A stretch of 41,068 bases of DNA from Sediminispirochaeta sp. (GTDB taxonomy: Bacteria; Spirochaetota; Spirochaetia; B11-G9): NCBI GenBank assembly GCA_024763455.1, contig JANTFL010000009.1:1-41068 (forward strand), given 5' to 3'. The notes under the pieces were generated by a model that was not told the origin of the DNA, made no database searches, and saw only the letters and a program-made list of their open reading frames with translations. This document shows positions 40,869 through 41,068 of the stretch, piece by piece (positions within the stretch are counted from its first letter, which is position 1; the number at the start of each line of letters is the position of its first letter). The translations under genes were made by a program, and so were the position numbers.

Positions 40869-40888
40869 ATATGCGTAAATACACATAA
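40869..40888. promoter_or_regulatory. Operator candidate upstream of the DGC-family gene
   Basis: ATATGCGTAAATACACATAA, an imperfect inverted repeat. It matches 14 of 20 positions with the repeat in the oxidoreductase promoter (38891-38910). Confidence 0.4.
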
Positions 40889-40994
40889 ATAATAAATGTA
40901 CAAAGGTGTAAATAAAATGTTAATAGATGTAATAAAAATAAAAATTAAAAAATAATATGAAAATAACGCTAAAAACGTACTAAAATAAATGATA

Positions 40995-41023
40995 TTGACA
41001 GAAAATGAGGAAGAGTATATATT
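40995..41023 (+). promoter_or_regulatory. Promoter of a gene beyond the right edge
   Basis: Perfect TTGACA (40995-41000) and TATATT (41018-41023) with 17-bp spacing. TTGGAG-type ribosome-binding sequences near 41051 and 41062 suggest the start codon lies just outside the window. Confidence 0.7.
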
Positions 41024-41025
41024 TA

Positions 41026-41041
41026 ATAAAGATATCTTTAT
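41026..41041. promoter_or_regulatory. Perfect palindrome at the predicted transcript start
   Basis: ATAAAGATATCTTTAT is a perfect 16-bp palindrome spanning the expected transcription start of the right-edge gene. A second, ATATG-TG-CATAT (41040-41051), follows at once. Both are candidate repressor sites. Confidence 0.5.
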
Positions 41042-41068
41042 ATGTGCATATTGGAGTTGATTTGGAGA

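Noticed and set aside
40843..40906. CCTTTGT and ACAAAGG upstream of the DGC gene as a second copy of the 35499 operator
   Set aside because: The two halves are about 50 bases apart, so they do not form the same compact palindrome; probably chance.
1..41068. CRISPR array, tRNA, rRNA, prophage or insertion sequence
   Set aside because: I saw no regularly spaced repeats, transposase, integrase or phage gene, and no cloverleaf-like or rRNA-like stretch.

Overview
The window looks like chromosomal DNA from a free-living spirochaete (Spirochaetales). This is an inference from gene content: three unrelated periplasmic binding proteins share an N-terminal FAxGAKE motif that I associate with this group, the MurC and RpoZ variants look spirochaetal, and there is a FecR-domain exported protein. 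I saw no rRNA, tRNA, CRISPR array, insertion sequence or phage gene. Genes are densely packed, many overlap by a few bases, and no gene-free stretch exceeds 300 bases.

Layout. 1-6.8 kb: the 3' part of an MTA/SAH nucleosidase, a small exported barrel-like protein, a polar amino-acid ABC transporter, a 64-residue zinc-ribbon protein with its own promoters and terminator, a Ste24-type protease, and a CapA-like lipoprotein. 6.8-13.1 kb: a YihY/BrkB membrane protein diverges from a housekeeping run, murC - yicC - cytidylate-kinase-like - rpoZ - miaA, followed by a FecR-domain protein. 13.1-19.0 kb: a compact minus-strand operon, folC - hisC - macrodomain - NFACT/RqcH-like - MEMO (AmmeMemoRadiSam B) - AMMECR1 (A). 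19.1-23.6 kb: a complete branched-chain-type ABC operon.

23.6-34.5 kb: a minus-strand group encodes a P1/DmpA-type peptidase, a ketopantoate reductase (PanE), an M20 peptidase, a HAD phosphatase, a complete Dpp/Opp-type peptide importer in unusual order (B-D-F-A-C), and a metallophosphoesterase. It diverges from panB. Together this suggests peptide import and hydrolysis beside pantoate synthesis. Because P1 peptidases can release N-terminal beta-alanine, the locus may couple beta-alanyl-peptide salvage to pantothenate/CoA supply (hypothesis).

34.5-41.1 kb: a metal/metalloid-response region. It holds an AEC-family carrier diverging from one ArsR-family repressor; an operon of a second ArsR, an Acr3 arsenite exporter and an OsmC-like protein; a diverging CDF zinc-type exporter; a disulfide oxidoreductase; and a DGC-family cysteine protein broken by a single-base frameshift. 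The second ArsR and CDF genes share an operator in which one perfect palindrome contains the -35 boxes of both divergent promoters. Further palindromes sit in the oxidoreductase, DGC and right-edge promoters.

A recurring oddity is start codons lying exactly at the predicted transcription start (murC, fecR-like, dppB, probably the P1 peptidase), with no ribosome-binding site. This suggests leaderless mRNAs.
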